Part shown: positions 9,097-17,772 of the stretch, one piece after another
Layout of the letters: each line of letters starts with the position of its first letter
How positions within the stretch are numbered: position 1 is the first letter of the stretch
Assembly: GCF_014268445.2 (NCBI RefSeq)
Contig: NZ_CP077089.1
Location: forward strand, 3,899,501-3,963,500
Reading direction: 5' to 3'
Length of the DNA: 64,000 bases
Source: Pseudomonas tensinigenes
GTDB taxonomy: Bacteria > Pseudomonadota > Gammaproteobacteria > Pseudomonadales > Pseudomonadaceae
Translations under genes and position numbers: made by a program
The notes under the pieces: generated by a model
Told to the model about the DNA's origin: nothing
Database searches by the model: none
Seen by the model: the letters and a program-made list of their open reading frames with translations, nothing else

Positions 9097-9141
9097 AAAC
9101 CCGCCGCACTATCACCAACAAATCGAGAGGCACCGACGCAC

Positions 9142-9462
9142 ATGGAAGTCATCAATACGTTACAACCCGCCGAATGTGCGGACATGCAAGATATTCGAAG
9201 TGAAATCGACCGACTCGATCAAGCGGTGATCAAACTGCTGGGCAAGCGCTTTCAGTACGTACTCGCTGCCTCGAAGTTCAAGACCTCGGCGACCTCAGTG
9301 CGGGCACCGGAGCGTTTTCAGGCGATGTTGGCAACCCGTCGCGACTGGGCCGAAAGCGAAGGCTTGAATGCAGATGCCATTGAGAAAATGTACCGCGACC
9401 TGGTCAATCACTTCATTGCTGAAGAGATGAAGCACTGGGCGGCGGCGCAGACCGACAACTGA
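9142..9462 (+). CDS. PchB-like isochorismate-pyruvate lyase / AroQ chorismate mutase
   Basis: This 106-residue all-helical AroQ-fold protein is clearly akin to PchB of P. aeruginosa: DIRSEIDRLD, GKR, AASKFKTS, RAPERFQAML, RRDWAESEGL and FIAEEMKHW align without gaps. The arginines at 19 and 36 and the lysine at 47 match the PchB active-site residues R14, R31 and K42 as I recall them. The position matching Gln90 of PchB is Glu95 here. PchB makes salicylate from isochorismate and has weak mutase activity. No pchA-like isochorismate synthase is nearby, so salicylate production is uncertain. Confidence 0.82.
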   Translation: MEVINTLQPAECADMQDIRSEIDRLDQAVIKLLGKRFQYVLAASKFKTSATSVRAPERFQAMLATRRDWAESEGLNADAIEKMYRDLVNHFIAEEMKHWAAAQTDN

Positions 9463-9518
9463 CTGCTTTGGCGCAATCTTCCGTTTGCGCCGTAGGCTGA
9501 CAATCAAGGAGAACAGCA

Positions 9519-10928
9519 TTGACGCCTCCCAAGGACACCGCGTTCGCCTTTCAAGCGGTCTACCACTACATCGTCGGCCTGATCGAGGTGGCCAGTGGCA
9601 CGACTGAGCAGAAACTGCCGTCCCTGCGACAACTGGCCCTGCGCCTCGGCGTTTCGGTGTCGACGACCAAATACGCCTATGCACTGCTCGAAGACGAGGG
9701 CCGAATTTACGCCAAAGCCAGATTCGGCTATTTCACCCGGTCAATACCAGCGGCGCCAGTGGCTATCAGCTCAGCCAATCTTCTGGACCACGTCTTCGCC
9801 AGCGCCCGTCGGCCCGGCATGCTGGCGCTGAGCAGCGATGCGCCGGCGATGCTGCTGTCGCTGCAAGGCCCATTGTTGACAATGGAGCGCGAACTGACCC
9901 GCCAATACCCGCACTCGCACGCGCCTCTTTATCAGTCCCTAGGTGAACCCGAATTGCGCGCGGCCCTGGCGGAACGCTACACCCGTTCCGCTCACAACCA
10001 CTGGCAGGCCGAGCAGGTGTATATCGGCGCGGACCTGAGCAGCGTAGTGGAGTTGTCGCTCAGTGCCTTGAATCTCGGTGGCACTGTGGCGCTGGTGGAG
10101 TCGCCCTGCTCATGGGCAATTCTGCGCCAGTTGCAGGCGGCCAACATCCGCGTCATCGAAATGCCCCTCGGCGATGACGGCCGCTTCGATCTACCCGCGT
10201 TGAAGGCGTTACTCACGCGCGAATCGGTGCGCCTGGCGGTGCTCTCCTCCACGGTGAATATTCCCCAAGGCCAGTTGATGCCAGCGCACGATAAACAGCA
10301 GATCTGTGACTGGCTGGCCGAGAGCGATATCTGGCTGTTCGAAAACGACACCTGGGGCGAGTTGAGCTTCTCCGATTCACCCGCGCGCTATCGCGATTTT
10401 GCCGACCCCGACAAGCTGCTGGTGTTCTCGACGTTCGACAAGATCATTGGCGGCGAAGCCCCGTATGGTTATGTGCTGTGCCGCCAGCAGGCCGCGCAAT
10501 TTCATCGATTGTTCATGCAGCGCGGATTTCGCCTCTCGCCAATTCGCCAGAAAGCGATTGCCAGACTTTACAGCTCCAGGCGCATCGACCAGCACCTGAC
10601 CACCCTGCGAGCACTGTTGCTCAAGCGCATGCAACAGCTACAGACTTTGTTGGAAGAACACGGTAACGGTCAGTGGCAGGTAGTCGCCCCACAGGGCGGT
10701 GCGAGCTTCTGGCTCAAAGCTGTGCGTCCAATCAACATGCAACGGGTGTTCGAGCGCCTGCTGACCGAGCGGATCGTCATCGCCCCCGGCGAAATCTTCA
10801 GCCAGCAAGGCGCCTGGAAGCAGCACCTGCGCCTGAGCTACACCCTCGATTGGGACAAGGATATCGGCCACGCGGTGAAACGACTGGCGCAGGCGTTCAC
10901 CGAAGAAAACCGCGTCTACAGTCCATAG
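9519..10928 (+). CDS. MocR-type regulator: GntR helix-turn-helix fused to aminotransferase-fold domain
   Basis: The 469-residue protein starts at a TTG with AAGGAG 9 bases upstream. Residues 8-75 form a GntR winged helix ([29 protein letters not shown] pattern). Residues 100-460 are a fold-type-I PLP domain with the Schiff-base lysine at about 308 (STFDKIIGG) and an ENDTWGEL block. MocR proteins sense PLP or amino-compound ligands and usually control adjacent metabolic genes. The candidate targets are the oxidoreductase and PchB-like genes upstream. The gene ends 13 bases inside the convergent PanB-like gene. Confidence 0.88.
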   Translation: MTPPKDTAFAFQAVYHYIVGLIEVASGTTEQKLPSLRQLALRLGVSVSTTKYAYALLEDEGRIYAKARFGYFTRSIPAAPVAISSANLLDHVFASARRPGMLALSSDAPAMLLSLQGPLLTMERELTRQYPHSHAPLYQSLGEPELRAALAERYTRSAHNHWQAEQVYIGADLSSVVELSLSALNLGGTVALVESPCSWAILRQLQAANIRVIEMPLGDDGRFDLPALKALLTRESVRLAVLSSTVNIPQGQLMPAHDKQQICDWLAESDIWLFENDTWGELSFSDSPARYRDFADPDKLLVFSTFDKIIGGEAPYGYVLCRQQAAQFHRLFMQRGFRLSPIRQKAIARLYSSRRIDQHLTTLRALLLKRMQQLQTLLEEHGNGQWQVVAPQGGASFWLKAVRPINMQRVFERLLTERIVIAPGEIFSQQGAWKQHLRLSYTLDWDKDIGHAVKRLAQAFTEENRVYSP

Positions 10929-11731
10929 CAATGCCGCGCCTCAGGAAACCGACCATGGCGCACATCGTCAGCAAACTGTGCGCAAGCATCGCTGATCACC
11001 GCGCCGACATCGGCGTAGCGTTTGACGAAGCGCGGCAGATGCTCACCGCCCAGGCCGAGCACATCTTCGGTGACCAGCACCTGCCCGTCGCAGGCCGGTG
11101 AGGCGCCGATGCCGATGGTGGGCATTGGCGAGTCCAGGGTAATCTGCCGCGCCACGCCCTCCGCCACTCCTTCGAGCAACAGGCTGAAGGCGCCCGCGTC
11201 GAGATTGGCCCGGGCATCTTCGGCAATCACTGCACCGGTTTCAGCGGTCAAGCCCTGAGCCTTGAAACCGCCCATGACGTTGACGAATTGCGGCATCAGG
11301 CCGACATGGGCCATCACCGGAATCCCACGCGCCACGAGAAACTCGACAGTGGACGCCAAGGCCTTGTTGGCCTCCAGCTTGACCGCGTCGCAACCGGTGC
11401 GCGCCAATACCTGAGCGCAATTACGAAAGGCCTGCTCGTGGGATTCCTGATAACTGCCAAATGGCATGTCGGCGACCACACAGGCCAGGCGCGTGCTATC
11501 GACCACCGCCCGCGTGTGGCCGATGATTTCTTCGAGCTGCATGCTCAGCGTCGAGGCGCGGCCATAACCGACCATGGCCGTGGAGTCGCCGACCAGAATA
11601 AAGTCGACGACCGGGTCGATCAGCTTGGCGATGCTGCTGGTATACGCCGTCAGCGAGACGATTTTCTGTTGGCCTTTCATGGCAACCAACTGCGGCACGG
11701 TCAGGCGTTTGGTGCGGGTATGCAGGCTCAT
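10916..11731 (-). CDS. Ketopantoate hydroxymethyltransferase homologue (PanB family, orphan)
   Basis: This 271-residue TIM-barrel protein carries the PanB landmarks in order: the VSLTAY strand, FILVGDST (metal-binding aspartate), [12 protein letters not shown], a [13 protein letters not shown] segment and [15 protein letters not shown]. Canonical PanB makes ketopantoate from ketoisovalerate and methylene-tetrahydrofolate for pantothenate. Two features suggest a paralogue: there is no panC beside it, and several usual residues differ ([21 protein letters not shown] where glycine is usual). Its 3' end overlaps the convergent MocR gene by 13 bases. Ribosome site AAGGAGT precedes the ATG. Confidence 0.8.
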   Translation of the reverse strand: MSLHTRTKRLTVPQLVAMKGQQKIVSLTAYTSSIAKLIDPVVDFILVGDSTAMVGYGRASTLSMQLEEIIGHTRAVVDSTRLACVVADMPFGSYQESHEQAFRNCAQVLARTGCDAVKLEANKALASTVEFLVARGIPVMAHVGLMPQFVNVMGGFKAQGLTAETGAVIAEDARANLDAGAFSLLLEGVAEGVARQITLDSPMPTIGIGASPACDGQVLVTEDVLGLGGEHLPRFVKRYADVGAVISDACAQFADDVRHGRFPEARHCYGL

Positions 11732-12043
11732 GGGTGACTCCTTGAGGCAGCCGCCCGTAAACGATAAATGTTGTCGAAATCAACGCAAAAATCTTCCATA
11801 CAGTGCTCAATTCCAAAGGTTTCGAGCGCTCGATTATTCGCCTGACGTAAAAACATTCAATGCACAGATCTACCTGAAAAAGCGACCCAGGGGCCCCCCG
11901 CGTCAGTCTGCCCGGTTGAAATGCCGATAGGCATCGGGATGCTTTATTTCGTCGTTTAACGCAGGATGTGTTGCTCGTGCAGCGCCCGCCACGCCTTTTC
12001 ATCCAGCACGCCGAATTCCTCACGTCCTAAAGGAAAGCCATTC
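11732..12043. other. Intergenic region between divergent panB-like and GNAT genes
   Basis: About 310 bases hold the divergent promoters. The part near 11760-11870 is AT-richer and could carry the promoters. A 29-codon minus-strand frame at 11956-12045 has protein-like composition but no ribosome site. No hairpin terminator was seen. Confidence 0.4.
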
Positions 12044-12526
12044 ATGGAAGAAGTCATTACCTACCGAACTGCCACCGCCGAAGATGCATTGGCGATGTGC
12101 GAACTGGGTCAATTACTCAATTCGGTTCACCACGCCGCCCGCCCCGATATCTACGCCGCCGCCACCGAAGATTTCGCCCGCGACTTGCCGCACTGGGCCG
12201 GGGTATTCGAAAAACCCGGGCAGATTGTCTTCATCGCCAGCGCCGGTGAACGGCCCGTGGCGTTCATTACTGCCACCCTGTCCGCCAGCGCCGGCCCTTT
12301 GATGCAGCCGCAGAATGTGGTGCGCATCGGCTCGGTGTGTGTCGCCGAACCGTTCTGGGGCAAAGGCATTGGCCGCGCGCTGATTCAACGGGTTAAGGAC
12401 TGGGCCATCGAGCAGAATGCACAGGACTTGCGCCTGACGGTCTGGCCTTTCAACGAGCGCGCGGTGCGCATGTATGCCGAGTTCGGCTTCGAGACCCGCG
12501 CCCTGGAGATGGGCGTGCGTTTGTGA
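12044..12526 (+). CDS. GNAT-family N-acetyltransferase
   Basis: The ATG at 12044 follows AAAGGAAAG and gives a 160-residue protein with the GNAT fold. The acetyl-CoA pyrophosphate loop is VAEPFWGKGIGRALIQ near residues 105-120, and the C-terminal YAEFGFETRALEMGV block is typical. It would transfer an acetyl group to an amine; the acceptor is unknown. The gene is monocistronic as far as can be seen and divergent from the panB-like gene. Confidence 0.85.
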   Translation: MEEVITYRTATAEDALAMCELGQLLNSVHHAARPDIYAAATEDFARDLPHWAGVFEKPGQIVFIASAGERPVAFITATLSASAGPLMQPQNVVRIGSVCVAEPFWGKGIGRALIQRVKDWAIEQNAQDLRLTVWPFNERAVRMYAEFGFETRALEMGVRL

Positions 12527-12693
12527 GGAGCGGCCAACTCCGATCATGAATAACCCCGGCAAAATATCAGCACGAACCCTATCGAATGGTTCGATCCTGC
12601 CGACAACATCCTGTGTGGACAGCGAGAGGTTTCAACGACGCAAGTCCGTCCCGTATAAAGCTACTTTCAATGACGATTCAAGAGGCTGCACCC

Positions 12694-14235
12694 ATGAGCA
12701 ATGCCTGGAATGAAGGTTATTTCACGGACGAAGGCTACACCTACAGCTATAGCCGGGAAATCAATCCGGTTTTCCAGCGTTATTGCCTGTTGTTGCGCGG
12801 CTTTGCCGGCCTGGACAATCCCGACGGTTATCACTGCGAGCTCGGTTTTGGTCAGGGTGTATCGATCAATATACACGCCACGGCCAACCCGGCAGGCTTC
12901 GTCGGTACCGACTTCCACCCCGGTCAGGCGGCCCATGCCATTGAGCTGGCGGAACTCAGCAACAACGGCGCAAAACTCTATGACGACAGCTTCGAGCAAC
13001 TGCTTGCGCGCCATGATTTGCCGCAATTCGACAGCATCAGCCTGCATGGCATCTGGACCTGGGTCAGCCGCGACAACCAGAAGCTGATCGTCGAATTCGC
13101 CCGCCGCCACCTCAAACCGGGTGGTCACCTGTACGTCAGCTATAACGCATTCCCGGGCTGGTCGCCTTCAGCGCCGTTGCGCCAGCTGTTCAGCCTGCAC
13201 GACCGCTTTGCCAGTCACTCGACGCGGGCGGATCAGCGCATCGATGCCGCGTTGCAGTTTTCCGAAGCGCTGCTGGCGGCCAACCCCAAGTACGCCATCG
13301 CCGCGCCGAGTCTGGGCGCCCGGCTGCAGACCATCAAAGGTCAGGACCGCCAATACGTCGCCCACGAATATTTCAATCGCGACTGGAACTGCATGTATTT
13401 CGCCGACATGGTGGATGCGCTGGCCCCGGCCAAGCTCGATTACGTCACGACGGCGGTGCCGCTGGATTCGGTCGACGTACTCAACCTGAGCGCCGAAGGC
13501 CTGGCCTTTCTCGACGGTATCGAACACCCGGTGATGCGCGAGCAGGCGCGTGACTACTTCGTCAACCAGGCTTTCCGTCGCGACCTGTATGTGCGCGGTG
13601 CCAACCGACTCAGCGCTGCCGAGCGCCGATCGCGAATGCTCAATACGCGATTTGTGCTGATGCAACCGACAGAAAACGTAGCGTCCAGTGTCACCGGCCC
13701 TGCTGGCGAAGCGTCACTGCAAGCGGAAATTTACCGCCCGGTCCTCGATGCACTCGCCGGCCAGACCTACGAAGCCAAAACGATGCAGCAGTTGCTCGAT
13801 GCGGTGTCACCAATGGCCTACGACGATCTGGAACAGGCCATCGCCATCCTGGTCAGCATGGGCTCGGTAGCCCCTTGCCAGAGCGAAGCCGCCGAGGCGC
13901 TGGTGTACGAACGCTGCGCCGCGTTCAACTTGCAACTGTGCAAGCGCGCGCTGTTCAACGCCGATATTCAGGTGCTGAGCAGCCCGGTTACCGGTGGTGG
14001 CGTCACGGTCAGTCGCTTCCAGCAACTGTTCCTGATCGCAATCCGCCAAGGCAAACAGCACCCGGCGGAGTGGGCGCAACTGGCGTGGAGCGTCATCGCC
14101 GAACAAAACGAAGTGTTGGTCAAGGACGGCAAAACGCTGACCACCGCCGAAGCCAACATCGCCGCACTGACCGAACAGGCCCAGGCATTTGCCGAGCAAT
14201 CGCTGATCGTGCTGAGTGCTTTGAAAATCGTTTGA
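12694..14235 (+). CDS. Class I SAM-dependent methyltransferase with methyltransferase-regulatory domain
   Basis: The 513-residue protein starts at the ATG at 12694 behind AAGAGG; an earlier in-frame ATG at 12670 is possible. The first 270 residues are a Rossmann-type methyltransferase, with the SAM-binding block LGFGQGVSINIHA and the acidic FHPGQA. The remainder contains the PKMT-type regulatory domain (EYFNRDWNCMYFADMVDALAPAKLDYV is in its characteristic junction). This architecture is found in predicted protein or small-molecule methyltransferases of proteobacteria, for which I recall no proven substrate. No obvious partner gene adjoins it. Confidence 0.82.
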   Translation: MSNAWNEGYFTDEGYTYSYSREINPVFQRYCLLLRGFAGLDNPDGYHCELGFGQGVSINIHATANPAGFVGTDFHPGQAAHAIELAELSNNGAKLYDDSFEQLLARHDLPQFDSISLHGIWTWVSRDNQKLIVEFARRHLKPGGHLYVSYNAFPGWSPSAPLRQLFSLHDRFASHSTRADQRIDAALQFSEALLAANPKYAIAAPSLGARLQTIKGQDRQYVAHEYFNRDWNCMYFADMVDALAPAKLDYVTTAVPLDSVDVLNLSAEGLAFLDGIEHPVMREQARDYFVNQAFRRDLYVRGANRLSAAERRSRMLNTRFVLMQPTENVASSVTGPAGEASLQAEIYRPVLDALAGQTYEAKTMQQLLDAVSPMAYDDLEQAIAILVSMGSVAPCQSEAAEALVYERCAAFNLQLCKRALFNADIQVLSSPVTGGGVTVSRFQQLFLIAIRQGKQHPAEWAQLAWSVIAEQNEVLVKDGKTLTTAEANIAALTEQAQAFAEQSLIVLSALKIV

Positions 14236-14268
14236 TCGGCGTGGGTGGTGCGCAACGGGCAGTAAATC

Positions 14269-14757
14269 TTAATCAAACGCCCCGTTGAGCACCTCGTAAA
14301 TCAGGCCGGTGGCCAACGCGACCAAGATCAGGTCCGTGCCCACCTGCTGCCATTCGTAGCCATCGTAATGCGGCAAATGACCGACCAGGCGTCCATCGAG
14401 CTTTTTCGCGATCCCGGGTGGCAACGGTTTACCGCGTGCAAGATTCTTTTGAATGCCCGGTGGCAGCGCAGGCCCCGGGCTCCAGTAGTCGCGGTAGCCG
14501 CCAACAATCCCGAGCACATTGCCGCGATCGATACTAGGGGCATGACTCCAGTCACCGCCAGAGTTGTTGCCCTTGTTGCCATTGCCTTTCTGGTTACCGT
14601 GACCCTGCATGTTCTGCGGATTGCCCTTGCCATTGCCATTGCCCTGCCCCTTGCCATTGCCGGGATCGGCCAATGCCATCGCCGAGCTGAAAACCAGGGC
14701 CAGGGAAGAAATCGTTGCAATCAACTTACGTGACTTGATCATGCGGCGCGCCTTCAT
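14269..14757 (-). CDS. CigR/RcnB-like exported protein with Gly/Asn/Lys-rich linker
   Basis: The ATG at 14757 is chosen because AGGAGC lies 9 bases upstream; an earlier in-frame ATG at 14793 has no such site. The 162-residue product has a signal peptide (IATISSLALVFSSAMALA). A low-complexity GNGKGQGNGNGKGNP stretch of about 40 residues follows, then a folded tail with LPPGIQKNLARGKPLPPG and a hydrophobic end (DLILVALATGLIYEVL). These features match the family annotated as anti-virulence regulator CigR in pseudomonads. The C-terminal hydrophobic segment may anchor it in the membrane. A role in virulence here is only by family name. Confidence 0.8.
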   Translation of the reverse strand: MKARRMIKSRKLIATISSLALVFSSAMALADPGNGKGQGNGNGKGNPQNMQGHGNQKGNGNKGNNSGGDWSHAPSIDRGNVLGIVGGYRDYWSPGPALPPGIQKNLARGKPLPPGIAKKLDGRLVGHLPHYDGYEWQQVGTDLILVALATGLIYEVLNGAFD

Positions 14758-14868
14758 GGTGGGATGCTCCTGTGTCATCTTGACGTTACACATCAGCTTA
14801 GTTTATTCCGGCTGACCGATCGTCGATTACAGCCCAGCCCATCGACACCGCCTGACAGGAGCTATTTC

Positions 14869-15324
14869 ATGGAGCTGAAGTTCAGCCACATCGACGTACT
14901 GGTCAAAGACCTTGAACAAGCTTGTGCCTATTACGCGCAGATACTGCAGGCGCGGATCTCCACAACGCAGATCTGGAATCGCGGGGGCCTGCACGTACGC
15001 TATGCCGTGGCGTTGATCGGTCAGGAACGCTTCATGCTGGTCCAGCCGCTGGCGGGCAATCTCAAGGAGCTGTTGGATACGGTGGGCGAAGGCATGATTT
15101 ACCGTCATTGCTACACGACCCCTGATATCGAACTGGCCTACGACGAACTGATCGCCAGCGGGGTTCAGCCGGAGGACGAAAACGGCCAGCCGCTGATTCG
15201 CGAGAACCTGCAGTCGCCCTCCGGGACACGCATCATCTGGCTGCCGAAACGCTTCGGGCATTTCTCGATCGAGATTCTTGAGGAGAAGGCGCTGGGGGCG
15301 TTTATCGAAGCCGCATTTGCCTGA
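14869..15324 (+). CDS. VOC-superfamily protein (glyoxalase/bleomycin resistance/dioxygenase fold)
   Basis: The 151-residue protein begins MELKFSHIDVLVKDLEQACAYY, the typical first betaalphabetabetabeta module with the metal-binding histidine at 7. A second module carries YRHCYTTPDIELAYDELIASG and ends with a conserved glutamate (FSIEILEE). The ATG at 14869 follows CAGGAGC. VOC enzymes use the metal for isomerisation, dioxygenation or conjugation; the substrate cannot be inferred. It is transcribed divergently from the CigR-like gene. Confidence 0.8.
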   Translation: MELKFSHIDVLVKDLEQACAYYAQILQARISTTQIWNRGGLHVRYAVALIGQERFMLVQPLAGNLKELLDTVGEGMIYRHCYTTPDIELAYDELIASGVQPEDENGQPLIRENLQSPSGTRIIWLPKRFGHFSIEILEEKALGAFIEAAFA

Positions 15325-15368
15325 ACGTTATGCAAGATCCTCGTGGGTATTTTTCAGTTTGCTGCCCC

Positions 15369-16352
15369 TCAATCCATTCGGTTGCGCTCAATGATAATGA
15401 CCGGAAAACGCTTTTCTTTGAACAAACCAAGCAACTTGCGCCAGGCAGCCCCGACCATCGCCGCTATCTGGGGAATATAGGGAAAAGAAACAAATACGCC
15501 AGGCGGTCCCGCTGACACTTGTCGATTACTCGCAGTCAATTGAAGGAGGATCGTACAAAGCTCATCCCAATCTGTTGCATTCGACGGATTCGTAGGTGCG
15601 CCGACGCTATAAACACCCCGCCTCGGTATGCAATCCACACCGACAAGAGTGTTATCGATCTTGGTCCTGTTAAATAAAGCCTCGATGACTTCACCCAGCG
15701 TGGTATTGCAGAGTTTTCCATGAACGGCAGGTGCGCACATCCACCTGGACCGCCAATTGCCGCTGGTGTTCCAGCCTGCACTTTTGCTTCCCGGAGCCGC
15801 GGCGTACCAACCATAAGGTGGCGGGCTGGAAAGGTGTTTCAGGGTAAAAGTGCCCAACAACGGGCCACGACAGCCATTCGCCAGATGCAAGTTAAACTCC
15901 GGCCAGTTGGAGAGTAACGCGAGTTCTTTATTGGTAGACAGATTGGGACGCGATGGCGAGAGTGCTGTTACCGGAACCGATGGAAGAGATGCCTTCGGGG
16001 CAGCCTTGGCCTGGATAATCAAGCCTCTGGTGCGAGTTCTGAAGGACTGATGATCGCGCGTGAAAACATCCATGACAAAAATCGCCGCGTCGCCCAATTC
16101 CACCGGACGGGTAATTTTTTGTTGATAAAAGTCTTCTGTACCTGAAACGGTCATATCCGCATAAGGTCTTTTGTCGATCCAGCCGAGTGTCACCGTTATC
16201 GCACCGTTGGTAGGATCTGCTGCGAGCGCTTGCTGCAGATCAGACACAAATGCCGGAGCGAAAAGTCGTCTCAACTGTTCAAGCTCTCCATAGCCGCCGA
16301 ACCCACGATATTGAAGAGAAATTGCCTTATCGATATCCGTACTTAAACTCAT
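15369..16352 (-). CDS. Uncharacterised protein, 327 residues
   Basis: I do not recognise this gene. The start is taken at the ATG at 16352 (MSLSTDIDKAISLQYRGFGG), which has AAGGAC 9 bases upstream; the frame stays open for another 24 codons. There is no signal peptide or clear membrane helix, apart from a short hydrophobic stretch near the C-terminus followed by a basic tail. Visible features are a WPEFNLHLANGCRGPLL segment in the middle and six cysteines. It opens a block of unknown genes (15.4-19.7 kb) that also holds a protease-like effector candidate, so it may be accessory. Confidence 0.6.
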   Translation of the reverse strand: MSLSTDIDKAISLQYRGFGGYGELEQLRRLFAPAFVSDLQQALAADPTNGAITVTLGWIDKRPYADMTVSGTEDFYQQKITRPVELGDAAIFVMDVFTRDHQSFRTRTRGLIIQAKAAPKASLPSVPVTALSPSRPNLSTNKELALLSNWPEFNLHLANGCRGPLLGTFTLKHLSSPPPYGWYAAAPGSKSAGWNTSGNWRSRWMCAPAVHGKLCNTTLGEVIEALFNRTKIDNTLVGVDCIPRRGVYSVGAPTNPSNATDWDELCTILLQLTASNRQVSAGPPGVFVSFPYIPQIAAMVGAAWRKLLGLFKEKRFPVIIIERNRMD

Positions 16353-16558
16353 GCCAGTCCTTGGTTGCGTCGTGGAAAAATATCCCAATGTCGAGGTTCT
16401 ACAGACCTTATAGAATTGTCGCAACAGTTCCAGGGTAAGTAGACTGTCCTCCTGCGTCCTTTTTCAGCGTTCAACCCACGAGCCATAAAGTCTCTTGCTG
16501 GCACGCTCCCACCTATTCCCACACAGAGCCTGAAAGCTTGGCTATTGAAGGAAATAAA

Positions 16559-17245
16559 ATGACCGCATCTATCAGGCGGGACGAAAATCTTCGACGTTTC
16601 AGAAAATATCTGCGCATTGACGCGGCTCTGTTTATCGCCAGCATGGTGGGAGCTTTCACCCTCAGCGGTTTTGCACACTTGGAGAAATTCTATCTGATAC
16701 TCGATGTACCGATCGAACGGGTGAACATCAGTGCACAGCAGTTTTCGGCCTATGGCGCCGCCGGATTCGGATCCTTCCTGGGTTCACTATTTTTTGCTAT
16801 GTCTCTGGTTGGAACCGTCACCCTTCTCATGTTGATTTTCGAGAAACCCCGGGGCGACACAGTTGATTCCGCAGCCAGCCCCAAGTGGATTGCCAACGTA
16901 CGTGACCGTGCTGCAGAAAATCGCGTTGGGTTCATTGCTGTCGGCATGCTCTGCCTGCTCACGTTTGTGCTGTTATCCACTTGGTATTTTTTGATACGCG
17001 CCCCTTCAAACACTGGCCGGGCAGCGGCGCTGAAACTTGCGTCCACATGCGATGTGCGTCATGTGGTTTACGCAAACCTCGACAAGTACGAGGGATGCCA
17101 GATCGCAGAATCCAACGACATGCTTTACTTCTTGAAGCGACACCACAACGACTCAACGGGCGTCGAGTTCCATACCTTTGAGTTACCGAAAGCAGGCATA
17201 AGAAGCATCACAGGGGAAAAGCAGAGGCTCACGTATAAACAGTGA
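16559..17245 (+). CDS. Uncharacterised inner-membrane protein, three predicted helices
   Basis: The 228-residue protein starts at the ATG at 16559 behind GAAGGAAAT. Hydrophobic segments lie near residues 20-40, 60-90 (GSFLGSLFFAMSLVGTVTLLMLIF) and 120-145 (VGFIAVGMLCLLTFVLLSTWYF). A soluble C-terminal domain of about 80 residues follows, likely periplasmic, beginning after SNTGRA with DVRHVVYANLDKYEGCQIAES. The layout (helices then a small soluble tail carrying cysteines) resembles that of the next membrane gene at 17773-18618, though they are not obviously homologous. Function unknown. Confidence 0.65.
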   Translation: MTASIRRDENLRRFRKYLRIDAALFIASMVGAFTLSGFAHLEKFYLILDVPIERVNISAQQFSAYGAAGFGSFLGSLFFAMSLVGTVTLLMLIFEKPRGDTVDSAASPKWIANVRDRAAENRVGFIAVGMLCLLTFVLLSTWYFLIRAPSNTGRAAALKLASTCDVRHVVYANLDKYEGCQIAESNDMLYFLKRHHNDSTGVEFHTFELPKAGIRSITGEKQRLTYKQ

Positions 17246-17275
17246 AACGACGAAAGCCGCTTACTTGCCAGGCAT

Positions 17276-17305
17276 AAAAAACCCGGCTGATAAGGCCGGG
17301 CTTTT
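17276..17305. terminator. Bidirectional rho-independent terminator
   Basis: A CCCGGC/GCCGGG stem with a 7-base loop is flanked by six A on the left and four T on the right. It can end the plus-strand membrane gene and, in the other direction, the convergent 88-codon repeat gene. Confidence 0.85.
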
Positions 17306-17331
17306 GCCAGTACTACGCTCATACTCTGCAT

Positions 17332-17598
17332 TCAGACTGCACGGCGTTCAAGCAGACGGTCTGCCCCACCTTCGGCAACCAGGTTGCCCTTCAGACGATC
17401 CGAACCATCGGCAGCGACCGCGTCGCTGAACAGTGGGTCAGTTTGAGTCGCAGCGGCAACGGCGTCGCTGAACAGTGGGTCAGTTTGGGTCGCGGCGGCA
17501 ACGGCGTCACTGAACAGTGGATCAGTTTGGGTCGCAGCGGCAAAGGCGTTCATTGCAAAGACCGAGAAAGCGATGCCGAGGATGGTTTGGCGTTTCAT
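17332..17598 (-). CDS. Small exported protein with three tandem 14-residue repeats
   Basis: The 88-residue product has a signal peptide (MKRQTILGIAFSVFAMNAFA) followed by AATQTDPLFSDAVA repeated three times in a row. A short tail contains DRLKGNLVAEGGADRLLERRAV. The VAEGGADRL-type tail occurs in other small exported Pseudomonas proteins that I recall only as hypothetical. The mature protein is about 68 residues, acidic in the repeats and without cysteine, suggesting an extended or binding peptide. The repeat is near-perfect at DNA level, so copy number could vary between strains. A terminator follows at 17276. Confidence 0.75.
   Translation of the reverse strand: MKRQTILGIAFSVFAMNAFAAATQTDPLFSDAVAAATQTDPLFSDAVAAATQTDPLFSDAVAADGSDRLKGNLVAEGGADRLLERRAV
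17420..17545. repeat. Three tandem 42-bp repeats inside the small exported protein gene
   Basis: Copies begin at 17420, 17462 and 17504 with exactly 42-base spacing and only a few substitutions between them. They keep the reading frame (14 codons each). Confidence 0.93.
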
Positions 17599-17772
17599 GT
17601 TGATGCTCCGTGTGCAGTGGGTGGGTATGGAGCTGATCTTACGCCGCGACAGCGATATGAGAACCTGATTGAGTTAATGGTTGTTATTGACGCAGTCAAT
17701 GGCACAGCTGAGCATCGTGGCGATGGCGGCTCTACGGCTCGGCGAGACCACCGGCGCTACCTCGGTTCGAAA

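Noticed and set aside
9467-9493. Inverted repeat GGCGCAA/TTGCGCC after the PchB-like gene
   Set aside because: There is no T run, and the stem is short, so it was not called a terminator.
11956-12045. 29-codon minus-strand frame ending ALHEQHILR
   Set aside because: Composition is protein-like, but it has no ribosome site, overlaps the start of the GNAT gene and matches no family I know.
17420-17545. Regular short repeats that could suggest a CRISPR array
   Set aside because: The repeats are directly adjacent, without spacers, keep a reading frame and encode part of a secreted protein.
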